Shown: piece after piece, positions 54,859-63,921 of the stretch | How the letters are laid out: every line of letters begins with the position of its first letter | How positions within the stretch are numbered: the stretch's first letter is position 1 | Source of the DNA: Litoreibacter roseus | Lineage (GTDB): Bacteria > Pseudomonadota > Alphaproteobacteria > Rhodobacterales > Rhodobacteraceae | Direction: 5' to 3' | NCBI RefSeq assembly: GCF_009811795.1 | Contig: NZ_BLJE01000001.1 | Location: 1,359,178-1,423,177, forward strand | Length of the DNA: 64,000 bases | Translations under genes and position numbers: made by a program | Notes under the pieces: generated by a model | Seen by the model: the letters and a program-made list of their open reading frames with translations, nothing else | Database searches by the model: none | Told to the model about the DNA's origin: nothing

Positions 54859-54872
54859 ACCGACTGGACGGT
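54859..54872. promoter_or_regulatory. Probable operator of the TetR-family regulator of the paa genes
   Basis: ACCG-ACTGGA-CGGT, an inverted repeat between the divergent starts of paaZ (54825) and paaI (54892), within TTGACCGACTGGACGGTTTA. Arms of 4 bp with a 6-base centre resemble TetR-family operators. It is close to both starts, so it may act on both directions. Confidence 0.5.
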
Positions 54873-54891
54873 TTATGCAAGCGTTTTGCAG

Positions 54892-55332
54892 ATGGAACAG
54901 ATCGACGCAAAGACGCGGGCCATGCGCACTGCCGATGCGATGTGGGCGGAAGACGCCGCATCGAAAGCTTTGGGCATGAAGATTGTCGAGGTTGATGAGG
55001 GCAGGGCAGTTCTGCATCTCACGGTCGCATCAGACCACCTTAACGGGCACGGCATGTGCCACGGCGGGATCATCTTCAGCCTCGCGGACAGCGCCTTTGC
55101 ATTCGCATGCAACAGCCGAAATCAGGCGACGGTCGCGCAACACAATACGATCAGTTATTTGGCCCCAGCAAGGCTAGGGGACACTCTGATCGCGACGGCG
55201 ACAGAGGTCGGTTTGTCGGGGCGCAGCGGGATCACGGATGTGTCTGTCAAAACAGAAGATGGCCGCGCGATTGCAGTTTTTCGCGGGGCTTCACGTGCCG
55301 TAAAGGGCCACGTCTTTGAGGAGGGCATATGA
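54892..55332 (+). CDS. paaI: Hydroxyphenylacetyl-CoA thioesterase
   Basis: Hot-dog fold thioesterase of 146 residues that clears dead-end CoA esters of the phenylacetate pathway. It aligns by eye with E. coli PaaI: MWAEDAASKALGMKI, LNGHGMCHGGIIFSLADSAFAFACNS with the catalytic Asp in LAD, and VFRGASRAVKG. No strong ribosome site precedes the ATG at 54892; a Met at 54922 is a possible alternative. Overlaps paaK by 4 bases. Confidence 0.92.
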   Translation: MEQIDAKTRAMRTADAMWAEDAASKALGMKIVEVDEGRAVLHLTVASDHLNGHGMCHGGIIFSLADSAFAFACNSRNQATVAQHNTISYLAPARLGDTLIATATEVGLSGRSGITDVSVKTEDGRAIAVFRGASRAVKGHVFEEGI

Positions 55333-56639
55333 AAGACCTGGGCGCAAAACCCGACGAGTTGGAGCCGATAGAACGCGCCACCCGCGACGAGATCGAAGCC
55401 CTGCAGCTGAAGCGGATGCAATGGTCCATCCGCCATGCTTACGAAAACGTCCCGATGTACAAGGCACGCTTTGACGAAGTCGGGGTGCATCCGGACGATT
55501 TGCGCGCGTTGTCGGATCTTTCGAAGTTCCCGTTCACGGTTAAGGATGACCTCCGAAAGAACTATCCGTTTGGCCTATTTGCCGTGCCGCGCGATCAGAT
55601 CCAGCGCATCCACGCCTCGTCCGGGACAACCGGCAAAGCAACGGTCGTTGGCTACACCGCCCGCGATTGCGACCTCTTCGCGGACATGGTGGCACGGTCC
55701 TTGCGGGCTGCCGGGGTGCGTCCCGGCGAGATGGTACATAATGCGTACGGCTACGGCCTATTTACGGGCGGCCTCGGGGCACATGTCGGGATCGAACGGC
55801 TTGGCGCTACTGTGGTTCCAGTGTCCGGCGGAATGACACCACGACAGGTAACCTTGATCAACGACTTCAAACCCGACTCGATCATGGTCACGCCGTCCTA
55901 TATGCTGAACATTCTGGAAGAGTTTCAAAAGCAAGGACTGGATCCGCAGGAAAGCTCACTCAATGTCGGAATTTTCGGGGCCGAGCCATGGACAAACGCC
56001 ATGCGCAAACAGGTCGAAGACGCGTTCGACATGCACGCCGTTGATATCTACGGGCTTTCAGAAATTCTGGGACCGGGTGTGGCCAACGAGTGCGTGGAAA
56101 CCAAAGACGGTCTCCATATCTGGGAAGATCATTTTTACCCCGAGATCGTGGATCCCGAAACCGGCGAGCCTGTGCCAGACGGCCAAACCGGGGAGTTGGT
56201 GTTCACGACATTGACAAAAGAGGGGCTTCCTATGATCCGGTACCGAACGCGTGATCTGACGCGATTGATGCCGGGGACCGCCCGTTCAATGCGCCGGATG
56301 GAAAAGATCACGGGGCGTGCAGATGACATGATAATTCTCCGCGGGGTCAATGTGTTTCCGACGCAGATCGAAGAGCAACTTTTGGCGACCGAAGGTCTCG
56401 CACCATACTTTCAGATCGAATTGTGGAAAGATGGTCCAATGGATCAGATGCGCGTCCATGTCGAAGCTGATCCGCGCGCAGCGACCACCGAAGCCAAGGC
56501 GACGGCAGGCGCAACGATGTCTAAGAGGATAAAAGATATCATTGGGATAAGCGCCGATGTTCATGTCGGCGATCCCGGGACAGCTGCCCGTTCAGAGGGT
56601 AAGGCAAAGCGGGTCATCGACAACCGCAGACAGCAATAG
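55329..56639 (+). CDS. paaK: Phenylacetate-CoA ligase
   Basis: Activates phenylacetate with ATP and CoA. 436 residues. The AMP-binding loop ASSGTTGKATV is at about 96-106. Then come YGLSEILGPGVANEC and EDHFYPEIVDPETGEPVPD; the C-terminal GRADDMIILRGVNVFPTQIEE with a final GKAKRVID gives the conserved lysine. It is coupled to paaI by a 4-base overlap and is followed without a gap by the TetR gene. Confidence 0.96.
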   Translation: MKDLGAKPDELEPIERATRDEIEALQLKRMQWSIRHAYENVPMYKARFDEVGVHPDDLRALSDLSKFPFTVKDDLRKNYPFGLFAVPRDQIQRIHASSGTTGKATVVGYTARDCDLFADMVARSLRAAGVRPGEMVHNAYGYGLFTGGLGAHVGIERLGATVVPVSGGMTPRQVTLINDFKPDSIMVTPSYMLNILEEFQKQGLDPQESSLNVGIFGAEPWTNAMRKQVEDAFDMHAVDIYGLSEILGPGVANECVETKDGLHIWEDHFYPEIVDPETGEPVPDGQTGELVFTTLTKEGLPMIRYRTRDLTRLMPGTARSMRRMEKITGRADDMIILRGVNVFPTQIEEQLLATEGLAPYFQIELWKDGPMDQMRVHVEADPRAATTEAKATAGATMSKRIKDIIGISADVHVGDPGTAARSEGKAKRVIDNRRQQ

Positions 56640-57227
56640 ATGCCACGCCCCATCGCGCGAGATCACGGGGAAAAGCGGGATCGCATTCTGTCGCAGGCCG
56701 CTCGGGTGTTTGCGAAAGACGGCTATGATCGGGCCAGTATGGCGCAGGTGGCCAAGGCGTGCGGCATATCAAAAGCGGCCATTTATCATTACCACGCGAG
56801 CAAGGAAGATCTGCTTTTCGACATTCTCGATACCCACCTGCGAGGCTTAAGAGACCGCTTGGACAATCTGCCGGAGGCCAGCCAACCGCGCGTCCGGCTT
56901 TCCAACATCATTTCAGAAATCCTGACGGCTTATGAGGGCGCAGATGACGCCCACAGGCTACAGATGGGCAGCTTTGAAGTGCTGCCGACGCACCGTCAGA
57001 TCGAGCTGAAGAATCTGCAAAAAGACATTGTACAGCGTATGGCACGTACAATTGCTGATCTCTCACATCGGCTGATGGAAGACCCAAGCGCACAGCGCCG
57101 CACAGCAATGGCCGTTTTCGGAATGCTGAACTGGTACTTCATGTGGGGCGGGCCAAGCGCAGCAGACCGGACGGCCTATGCGGAAACTGTAACCACCCTC
57201 ACACTGGATGGGTTAAGCGGGCTTTGA
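56640..57227 (+). CDS. TetR-family regulator of the phenylacetate genes (PaaR-like)
   Basis: 195 residues. The N-terminal helix-turn-helix is GEKRDRILSQAARVFAKDGYDRASM, AQVAKACGISKAAIYHYHASKEDLL. It starts on the base after paaK, so it is coupled to it. TetR-type PaaR proteins repress paa genes in several bacterial groups, and a probable operator lies 1.8 kb upstream in the paaZ/paaI promoter. Direct evidence for the effector is absent; phenylacetyl-CoA is the likely one. The stop is 4 bases from the convergent paaE stop. Confidence 0.85.
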   Translation: MPRPIARDHGEKRDRILSQAARVFAKDGYDRASMAQVAKACGISKAAIYHYHASKEDLLFDILDTHLRGLRDRLDNLPEASQPRVRLSNIISEILTAYEGADDAHRLQMGSFEVLPTHRQIELKNLQKDIVQRMARTIADLSHRLMEDPSAQRRTAMAVFGMLNWYFMWGGPSAADRTAYAETVTTLTLDGLSGL

Positions 57228-57231
57228 AGGT

Positions 57232-58293
57232 CTATTGATCGTAGTCAAACGCCACTTCTTCGGTCAGCGGATAACACTGGCAGGTCAGGACGTAGCCCTG
57301 CGCCACCTCATAGTCTTCAAGCGCGTGGTTGGCGACCATCTCAACTTCGCCCTGCGTGACCTTCGCCCGACATGTGGAACATACACCAGCCTTGCACGCA
57401 TGGGGTGCATCGACATTCGATTGAAGTGCGGCTTCCAATAAGCTGATATCTTTTGGAATTTCAATCTTGCGTGTCGTGCCGTCAAGTGTGACCTTCGCCG
57501 TTGCATCCTGCCCACCCGCAGCCGAGCTCACAGCCTTCTTTCTTGCTCGACCGGGCTGCCCGCTGGCAAAGAGTTCGTACTTGATTTGATCCTTCCGCAG
57601 GCCATGGTCCATAAGCGCATCGCGAATGGCCAACATCATCGGCTCTGGCCCGCAAATAAAGGCGGTATCGATTGCAGCGGGGTTGATCCAATGACGAAAT
57701 AGGGCGCTGCATTTCTCGCCGTCGATCCGCCCCGCAAACAGGTCAATATCGAGGGCGTTGTCCTCCAATACATGCACGACGTTGAACCGGGTCATGTAGC
57801 GGTTCTTCAGATCCTCCAGTTCTTCTCGAAACATGATCGTATGGGGCGCGCGGTTCGCGTAGACAAGCGTGAACCGTGCGAGAGGCTCACGCGCAAGGAC
57901 AGTCCGCAGGATAGACAGGATCGGCGTTATGCCCGACCCGCCCGCGAAGGCGAGGTAGTGCTTCCGAACACAAGGTGCCAGTTCGGTATGGAACCGCCCC
58001 ATTGGCGGCATGGCCTGAACGCTGTCTCCCACTGCCAAATCTTCGTTAACCCAAGTGGAAAACGCGCCGCCGTCGACACGCTTTATTCCGACCTGCAAGA
58101 CACCGTCATCGAGACCAGCGCAAATCGAGTAAGACCGCCGCAGCTCTACCCCATCGAAGTCCCGTTTGAACGTCAGATACTGGCCTTGGGTAAAAGCGAA
58201 CGCTTCAGGGTCGTCAGGCTCAAGCGTTACGACCGTCGCGTCGCGGATGGTCTTCTTCAGGTCAGTAACTGTCAGGGTATGAAATTGAGCCAT
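57232..58293 (-). CDS. paaE: Phenylacetyl-CoA epoxidase, reductase subunit
   Basis: Transfers electrons from NADPH to the PaaABC epoxidase. 353 residues: an FAD domain with FAFTQGQYLTFKRDFDGVELRRSYSICAG, an NAD(P) domain with AGGSGITPILSILRTVL, and a C-terminal plant-type 2Fe-2S domain with CKAGVCSTCRAKVTQGEV and a later LTCQCYP cysteine. It starts 3 bases after paaD stops. Last gene of the paaJ-A-DUF3291-B-C-D-E operon. Confidence 0.96.
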   Translation of the reverse strand: MAQFHTLTVTDLKKTIRDATVVTLEPDDPEAFAFTQGQYLTFKRDFDGVELRRSYSICAGLDDGVLQVGIKRVDGGAFSTWVNEDLAVGDSVQAMPPMGRFHTELAPCVRKHYLAFAGGSGITPILSILRTVLAREPLARFTLVYANRAPHTIMFREELEDLKNRYMTRFNVVHVLEDNALDIDLFAGRIDGEKCSALFRHWINPAAIDTAFICGPEPMMLAIRDALMDHGLRKDQIKYELFASGQPGRARKKAVSSAAGGQDATAKVTLDGTTRKIEIPKDISLLEAALQSNVDAPHACKAGVCSTCRAKVTQGEVEMVANHALEDYEVAQGYVLTCQCYPLTEEVAFDYDQ

Positions 58294-58296
58294 GGA

Positions 58297-58767
58297 TCAG
58301 ATGCACTTGAAATAATCAAAGGGTTCGAGACAGGCCTGGCACCGCCACTGCGCCTTGCAAGGCGTTGAGCCGAACTGACTGACCTTTTCGACATCTTTCG
58401 ATTTGCAATGGGGGCAATGCGCCGGACCACCTGCGGGTCGTGGTGGGGCGATGCCATACGCCTCTAACTTTGCTTTGGCCCCGTCTGTCAGCCAGTCGGT
58501 GGTCCATGCGGGCGACAACTGCGTCCTGATGTTGACCGCGTCGATGCCGCGCTGCTTCAAGGCTGTTTCGATATCCATCGCGATGACCGAGGTCGCCGGA
58601 CAGCCGGAATATGTTGGCGTCACCGCGATTTCCAATACGTCCCCGCGCCAGCTGACATCGCGAACGATACCCAGATCCATCACAGAGATCACCGGGATCT
58701 CGGGGTCCGGTACGTCCTGCAGCCACGCTTTGATCTGCGCAGGATCGGGCCTGATCAGCGTTACCAT
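58297..58767 (-). CDS. paaD: Phenylacetate degradation protein PaaD
   Basis: 156 residues, needed for the epoxidase in vivo, probably in iron-sulfur maturation (DUF59/MIP18 family). It has WLQDVPDPEIPVISVMDLGIVRDV and PTYSGCPATSVI, plus a C-terminal cysteine-rich zinc or iron site CPHCKSKDVEK and CKAQWRCQACLEPF. It overlaps paaC by 7 bases. Confidence 0.95.
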   Translation of the reverse strand: MVTLIRPDPAQIKAWLQDVPDPEIPVISVMDLGIVRDVSWRGDVLEIAVTPTYSGCPATSVIAMDIETALKQRGIDAVNIRTQLSPAWTTDWLTDGAKAKLEAYGIAPPRPAGGPAHCPHCKSKDVEKVSQFGSTPCKAQWRCQACLEPFDYFKCI

Positions 58768-59516
58768 GTGGCACCGGGATAAGATCGCTGAAGCACCTGC
58801 ATCGTGGCCAGCATGTGTCCAAGATGTTCAGAATGGCGCCTGCCTGTTTTACCGCCTTGATGTGCGAAATCATCCTGAGGAACTTTGAGCGCGGCAGCGG
58901 CAAGGGCAGGGAGGACGGCGGCCTCCCAGGGCGCACGATATTCCAGTGGCAGGGGTGCGATATGGTCCGCAGCCATTGCCTGATCTATTTCATCCGCCAA
59001 AAACATCTCACCCGCATAGGGCCATAGAGCGTCCAGCGCCGATTGCATCCGCGCATTGCTCTCGGATGTTCCGTCACCAAGCGCGATAACGGTGTCGCGG
59101 GAACGGTCCAGATGATAGGTCGCTTCTTTCCCCGACTTCACCGCGATCTCTGCGATGCGCGGATCGCTTGACGCCTCGAGGGCTTTCAAATTCTGGATCT
59201 GATAGGCGTCGAACAGAAATTGGCGCATCATGGTGTGACCAAAATCACCGTTGGGACGCTCCAGCAGCAAAAGGTTTCGGAAATCCCAAGCATCCCGCAG
59301 GAAGGCAAGGTCGTCAGCGGTCCGCCCGGCACCTTCAACCTCGGCTGCATATCCCAGCCACATCTGTGTTTGACCGATCAGATCGAGCGCGGTGTTCGCC
59401 AACGCAATGTCCTCTTCCAGGACGGGAGCTTTGCCGCACCATTCCGAGATTCGATGCCCCAGAACGAGCGTATTGTCGCCCTGACGAAGGAGGAATTCGA
59501 ACAGTGGATCCATCAC
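58761..59516 (-). CDS. paaC: Phenylacetyl-CoA epoxidase, subunit PaaC
   Basis: Structural partner of PaaA, 251 residues, ferritin-like helical bundle. It has GDNTLVLGHRISEWCGKAPVLEEDIALANTALDLIGQ, and the late pairs AEMFLADEIDQAMA. It does not carry the active diiron site, which is in PaaA. Overlaps paaB by 4 bases. Confidence 0.95.
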   Translation of the reverse strand: MMDPLFEFLLRQGDNTLVLGHRISEWCGKAPVLEEDIALANTALDLIGQTQMWLGYAAEVEGAGRTADDLAFLRDAWDFRNLLLLERPNGDFGHTMMRQFLFDAYQIQNLKALEASSDPRIAEIAVKSGKEATYHLDRSRDTVIALGDGTSESNARMQSALDALWPYAGEMFLADEIDQAMAADHIAPLPLEYRAPWEAAVLPALAAAALKVPQDDFAHQGGKTGRRHSEHLGHMLATMQVLQRSYPGATW

Positions 59517-59806
59517 ATCGCCCCGACATCGTCTGGAATATCGAAGAAGGTGGGGTGGCGATACACTTTGCTATCTGCAGGTTCGTACATCGGTCCTTTT
59601 GCGTCCGGGGAAGAGGCTGTGATGTGACGACTTTCCACCACCCAGATCGAAACGCCTTCTCCGCGACGGGTGTACACATCCCGCGCATTGTTCATCGCTG
59701 CGTCCTCGTCGGCCGCATGCAGAGAGCCCACATGACGATGGCTCATCCCATGCTGACCGCGGATAAAGACTTCCCAAAGGGGCCATTCTTCTGCTGTCGC
59801 TGTCAT
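59513..59806 (-). CDS. paaB: Phenylacetyl-CoA epoxidase, subunit PaaB
   Basis: 97-residue small subunit. It has WPLWEVFIRGQHGMSHRHVGSLHAADEDAAMNNARDVYTRRGEGVSIW by pieces, matching the family length and start. It lies 48 bases after the DUF3291 gene and overlaps paaC. Required for the complex, without a catalytic site. Confidence 0.95.
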   Translation of the reverse strand: MTATAEEWPLWEVFIRGQHGMSHRHVGSLHAADEDAAMNNARDVYTRRGEGVSIWVVESRHITASSPDAKGPMYEPADSKVYRHPTFFDIPDDVGAM

Positions 59807-59854
59807 ATGTTGCCTCAGTTGTTGTCCACGGTGGGATATGCCGATGCCTTTGGT

Positions 59855-60331
59855 TCACTCGGCCGCGACCTCACCGCATTGAGCGGTGCGCCAAAGCGTT
59901 GCTTCAGGTAATTCCGCCCAGCCAAAGACGCGCTCGCTCGGGCCGTTCTTATTCAAATCTGCCAGACGATCTGTCGCTTCTGCCATCGACGGTCGATGCC
60001 CGTCCTGCAACCACCACATGGCAAAATGCATACTGTCGAGTGCGTCGAACCATTCCTCGCGGCGTTGGTAAAATTGTTTGTGGATCGTGCCCCACACAAA
60101 CCGTTCGAAGTCAGGCACGGTTTTCCAAGTGGACACGTTGGAGATCAGCCGTGGGTCCGGATCAGTACGGGTGGCCGTTGCGTTTCCCGTTTCGTCGATA
60201 TGACGCCAAACAAAGCCCTCGCTGCGTTCGGCAATCCCATTGATCCGATCCAAATTGTTCATGAAATCAGCGACCCGAGGATCGTCCTGATCATGCTTAA
60301 GGCGGGCGACATTGATCTCGGCCAACTGCAT
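59855..60331 (-). CDS. DUF3291 protein encoded within the paa operon
   Basis: 158 residues from the ATG at 60331, which shares its A with the paaA stop (TAATG), so it is tightly coupled. It begins [20 protein letters not shown], then DRINGIAERSEGFVWRH, NVSTWKTVPDFERFVWG, AMWWLQDGHRPSMAEATDRL and PSERVFGWAELPEA, the pattern of DUF3291, a dimeric alpha/beta-barrel family related to monooxygenase-like folds. Between paaA and paaB it is made in step with the epoxidase. A role in protecting or folding the complex, or in handling the epoxide product, is an inference. Confidence 0.8.
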   Translation of the reverse strand: MQLAEINVARLKHDQDDPRVADFMNNLDRINGIAERSEGFVWRHIDETGNATATRTDPDPRLISNVSTWKTVPDFERFVWGTIHKQFYQRREEWFDALDSMHFAMWWLQDGHRPSMAEATDRLADLNKNGPSERVFGWAELPEATLWRTAQCGEVAAE

Positions 60332-61323
60332 TATTCGGCTGCCAACTTTGCCGCTTTCTTTTTCGCAGCATGTGCCGCCATAGCCTCTCGCACCCACGCG
60401 CCACCATCCCACGCTTCTTTCCGTGCGGCCATGCGGTCAGCATTGCACGGACCGTTGCCTTTCAATACGTCAAAGAATTCCGCCCAGTCTGGCTGCGTGA
60501 AGTCATAGTGACCCGTTTCTTCATTCTTTTTCAGGTCGTTGTCCGGCACAGTCAAACCAAGATATTCCGCCTGCGGGACAGTCTGGTCAACAAACTTCTG
60601 CCGAAGCTCGTCATTGGTGTTCATCTTGATTTTCCACGCCATAGACTGTGCGGAGTGCACGCTGTCTTTATCCGATGGTCCAAACATCATCAGGGCCGGG
60701 TACCAGAACCGATCCAGTGCATCCTGGGCCATCCGCTTTTGCGCCGCGGTGCCATTTGCCATCTTCATCATGATGTCGAAGCCCTGGCGCTGGTGAAAAC
60801 TTTCCTCCTTACAGATCCGGATCATCGCACGGGCATAGGGACCGTAGGATGTTCTCTGCAACGGCACTTGGTTCATAATCGCCGCGCCATCGACAAGCCA
60901 GCCGACGGCCCCCATATCCGCCCATGTGAGTGTCGGATAGTTAAAGATGGAGGAATACTTCATCTTCCCTTCGTGCAGCATCTCGAACAACTCATCGCGG
61001 CTGACCCCGAGCGTTTCGGCCGCGCAATACAAATAGAGACCATGCCCCGCCTCGTCCTGAACCTTCGCCAAAAGAATAGCTTTGCGCTCGAGGGTGGGGG
61101 CCCGCGTGATCCAGTTGCCCTCGGGAAGCTGACCGACAATCTCCGAATGCGCGTGCTGCCCAATCTGCCTGATGAGGTTCTTCCGGTAACCGTCAGGCAT
61201 CCATTCCTTCGGTTCGATCTTCTCACCCGCGTCGATCCGTTCCTGAAAGGCGCGCTCTTGCGGGTCCATCTCATTCAGAGATTTTACCGAGCTTCCCGTA
61301 GATTTTATCATCTGTGCATACAT
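60331..61323 (-). CDS. paaA: Phenylacetyl-CoA epoxidase, catalytic subunit PaaA
   Basis: Diiron monooxygenase that epoxidises the ring of phenylacetyl-CoA. 330 residues. Ligand motifs DEAGH (90-94) and EESFH (173-177) give the diiron site; the N-terminal [21 protein letters not shown] is typical. It lies 15 bases after paaJ. Confidence 0.97.
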   Translation of the reverse strand: MYAQMIKSTGSSVKSLNEMDPQERAFQERIDAGEKIEPKEWMPDGYRKNLIRQIGQHAHSEIVGQLPEGNWITRAPTLERKAILLAKVQDEAGHGLYLYCAAETLGVSRDELFEMLHEGKMKYSSIFNYPTLTWADMGAVGWLVDGAAIMNQVPLQRTSYGPYARAMIRICKEESFHQRQGFDIMMKMANGTAAQKRMAQDALDRFWYPALMMFGPSDKDSVHSAQSMAWKIKMNTNDELRQKFVDQTVPQAEYLGLTVPDNDLKKNEETGHYDFTQPDWAEFFDVLKGNGPCNADRMAARKEAWDGGAWVREAMAAHAAKKKAAKLAAE

Positions 61324-61338
61324 CTTACAGACCTTTCC

Positions 61339-62535
61339 TCAAGCGGCTTCAAGGATCATTGCAACGCCCTGGCCGACGCCAACGCACATGGTGCAAAGCG
61401 CGTATCGCCCGCCCGTGCGCTTCAATTGATAAGCGGCGGTCATCACCAAGCGCGCACCGGACATCCCCAAAGGATGTCCCATCGCAATCGCACCACCGTT
61501 GGGATTAACATAAGGTGCGTCATCCGCGATCCCAAGTTCACGTAGTGATGCCAACGCCTGCGCGGCAAACGCCTCGTTCAGCTCAATGACATCCATCTGA
61601 TCAATGCTCAAACCAGCGAGGTTCAGAGCCTTGCGTGTGGCGGGCACCGGACCAATGCCCATGATGCGCGGCGGCACACCGGCGGCAGCCATCGCAACGA
61701 CACGCGCCAGCGGTGCGCCGTTCTTCGCAGCCTCCTCGTTGCCGAGCAGAAGCGCAGCGGCGCCGTCGTTGACGCCCGACGCATTGCCGGCAGTCACTGT
61801 TAAACCCGCGCCGTTGATGGGTTTCAGACTGCCAAGTTTCTCAGCGCTCGTGCCGGGCCTTGGATGCTCATCGATGTCAAAAACAATCGGCTCGCCTTTG
61901 CGTTGGGGCAGGGTGACCGGGATAATTTCGTCGGCAAAGAGACCGCGCTGGTTTGCCGCCTGCCACCGCTGTTGGGACCGGGTGGCAAATGCATCCTGAT
62001 CTGCCCGTGATATTTGATAGTCTTCTGCAACGTTATCAGCGGTTTCCGGCATGGAATGCGTATCATGATCTGCCTTTATCTTCGGGTTCACGAAGCGCCA
62101 GCCAATGGTTGTATCATAGACCTCTGCCGATCTTGAAAACGCCGCTGGCGCCTTCGGCATCACAAAGGGCGCGCGGCTCATACTTTCTACGCCACCGGCA
62201 ATGGCCAGTCGATAGTCGCCCGCCTTGATTCCGCGCGCTGCAAGGCCAACCGCATCCATACCAGACGCACACAGCCGGTTGAGTGTTACACCCGGCACAT
62301 CAACGGGCAATCCCGAAAGAAGCGCGGCCATGCGCGCCACATTCCGGTTGTCTTCTCCGGCCTGATTGGCATCACCCAATATGACATCATCAAGTGCGGA
62401 CCAGTCGATATCCGGGTTTCGCTGCAACAACGCGGTCAGAGGCAGAGCAGCCAAATCATCTGCACGCACCGACGATAAAGAGCCACCGTAGCGACCGATC
62501 GGAGTTCTGACGGCATCAAGAATATAGGCAGTCAT
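61339..62535 (-). CDS. paaJ: 3-oxoadipyl-CoA / 3-oxo-5,6-dehydrosuberyl-CoA thiolase
   Basis: Thiolase of 398 residues closing the phenylacetate pathway. The nucleophile Cys89 lies in [13 protein letters not shown]. Later come [18 protein letters not shown] and [13 protein letters not shown] with the catalytic His and Cys. AAGGAC before the ATG at 62535 supports that start, 4 codons into the frame. First gene of the operon that continues with paaA. A PcaF role in beta-ketoadipate breakdown is also possible. Confidence 0.9.
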   Translation of the reverse strand: MTAYILDAVRTPIGRYGGSLSSVRADDLAALPLTALLQRNPDIDWSALDDVILGDANQAGEDNRNVARMAALLSGLPVDVPGVTLNRLCASGMDAVGLAARGIKAGDYRLAIAGGVESMSRAPFVMPKAPAAFSRSAEVYDTTIGWRFVNPKIKADHDTHSMPETADNVAEDYQISRADQDAFATRSQQRWQAANQRGLFADEIIPVTLPQRKGEPIVFDIDEHPRPGTSAEKLGSLKPINGAGLTVTAGNASGVNDGAAALLLGNEEAAKNGAPLARVVAMAAAGVPPRIMGIGPVPATRKALNLAGLSIDQMDVIELNEAFAAQALASLRELGIADDAPYVNPNGGAIAMGHPLGMSGARLVMTAAYQLKRTGGRYALCTMCVGVGQGVAMILEAA

Positions 62536-62611
62536 AACGTCCTTCACTGCTGGTAGAAGAAATGGATACCACAGGTTTACGGATCTCGCAACAATACGTT
62601 ACATAATCAGC

Positions 62612-62631
62612 AACAAAATATATTTTTTGTT
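62612..62631. promoter_or_regulatory. AT-rich inverted repeat upstream of paaJ
   Basis: AACAAAA-TATATT-TTTTGTT, a 7-bp dyad with a 6-base centre, lies 77 bases before paaJ and 6 bases past the stop of the minus-strand DUF4149 gene. It may be an operator for one of the two paa regulators or an AT-rich terminator. It does not resemble the ACCG/CGGT site upstream of paaZ. Confidence 0.4.
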
Positions 62632-62636
62632 ATGCT

Positions 62637-63050
62637 TTATGCGACGGCAACCAGCACGTAACCGACAGCCGCAAGCTGAACAAAATTGAGAATGACGGAC
62701 CAGGTGTGCAAAAGATTAAAGCGTCCTTTCGCGCCGTCCATGCCTGCAGCCCGTGCGTCACTGGCATCGTTTATCTTTACCATCAGATCCTGCCGCGCAT
62801 ACGCAGCCGACAAAAGTACAAATGCGATGCACGCGCTTAACAAAACACGACCGGATATCAGTAAAAATATACCGGCAAGTATCGCGATACCGATGACGAA
62901 GACATAGTACCAAGGGAATGCTTGGCGGAGTAGGGCACCCGCTTCGGTCGCCGGAAGATGTTTGAACAAGAAAGCCGCAAACCCGAAAGAATAGAGCACC
63001 ATTCCCCCAAACAAAGTGGCGATAAAGAGCAGAGACAGGGCATCAATCAT
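62637..63050 (-). CDS. DUF4149-type membrane protein
   Basis: 137 residues with four hydrophobic helices: ALSLLFIATLFGGMVLYSFGFAAFLF, YYVFVIGIAILAGIFLLI, VLLSACIAFVLLSAAY and LHTWSVILNFVQLAAVGYVLV. A charged stretch with DARAAGMDGAKGRFNLLH precedes the last helix, as in DUF4149 proteins. Function unknown. Its start overlaps the methyltransferase stop by 8 bases. Confidence 0.75.
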   Translation of the reverse strand: MIDALSLLFIATLFGGMVLYSFGFAAFLFKHLPATEAGALLRQAFPWYYVFVIGIAILAGIFLLISGRVLLSACIAFVLLSAAYARQDLMVKINDASDARAAGMDGAKGRFNLLHTWSVILNFVQLAAVGYVLVAVA

Positions 63051-63831
63051 GTGTGTTCGTCAACTGCGCGACGCCCATGTAGATGACTGCCTTCAGGGGA
63101 ACCTGCCCAAAAACGAAATCACCACGTTTGTTAAGTCCTACAAGGCCAAGCCCTTTGAATGGATCAGGGCTGAAGCCAGCCGCCACAAGCTTTCCGCGCA
63201 GTTCGTCTGGCTTGATAAACATCGCTGGGTCATGCGTGCCTTTGGGCAGCAGACCCAAAACATCCTCTGCGATGGTGATGGTTGCAAACCGGGCAATAGG
63301 ATTTCGGTTTATCGTGTCGAATAGAAAATATCCATCGGGCCGCAAGACACGTGCAATTTCGGCCAAAACCTGCGGAACACTTTGCACATGCTCTAAAACG
63401 TCTACACAAACAACGTGGTCGAAGCTATTGTTCTCATAGGGTAATTCCTCGCCAATTCCGACATCGTAGCTGATCTCTAATGCATTCTGTGCTGCATGCT
63501 GCTTTGCCGCTTCGATCGCATCTGCCGCGGGATCAATGCCGATGACCCGACCACCGCGCTTTGAAAGTTCCTCGGCAACAAACCCACCGGCACAACCGAC
63601 ATCCAAAATGTCTTTGTCGGCCCAAGAGACTGTTTTCTCGAAGTATTTCAGGCGCGCAGGAACCATATTCTTGAGCGTACGCACCCATCTGATATCGTCC
63701 GACCACCAGTCAGCTGCCACATCGTCGTAGATCGCCAGGTTGTTTCGCGTACCATCAGCCAAGATTAAATCATCCATATAACATGAGATGAAAGGTGATT
63801 TAGCGGCATACGTGGAGAAGTCAGGTGTCAT
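63043..63831 (-). CDS. UbiG-like SAM-dependent methyltransferase
   Basis: 262 residues. It has DDVAADWWSDDIRWVRTLKNMVPARL, then motif I DILDVGCAGGFVAEELSKRG, VIGIDPAADAI, and VCVDVLEHVQSVPQVLAEIARVLRPDGYFLFDTINR, the class I fold of UbiG (ubiquinone O-methyltransferase). Substrate is not certain because the neighbours are not ubiquinone genes. The start is unclear: neither 63831 nor the Met at 63777 has a good ribosome site. Confidence 0.75.
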   Translation of the reverse strand: MTPDFSTYAAKSPFISCYMDDLILADGTRNNLAIYDDVAADWWSDDIRWVRTLKNMVPARLKYFEKTVSWADKDILDVGCAGGFVAEELSKRGGRVIGIDPAADAIEAAKQHAAQNALEISYDVGIGEELPYENNSFDHVVCVDVLEHVQSVPQVLAEIARVLRPDGYFLFDTINRNPIARFATITIAEDVLGLLPKGTHDPAMFIKPDELRGKLVAAGFSPDPFKGLGLVGLNKRGDFVFGQVPLKAVIYMGVAQLTNTHD

Positions 63832-63921
63832 TCTGACGCGCTGTGTCTGGCGTGTACTTTATTTACATAATACTGATTATTGGAAAATTCATTGAAGTCG
63901 CAAAGCGATAATGTCACCTAT

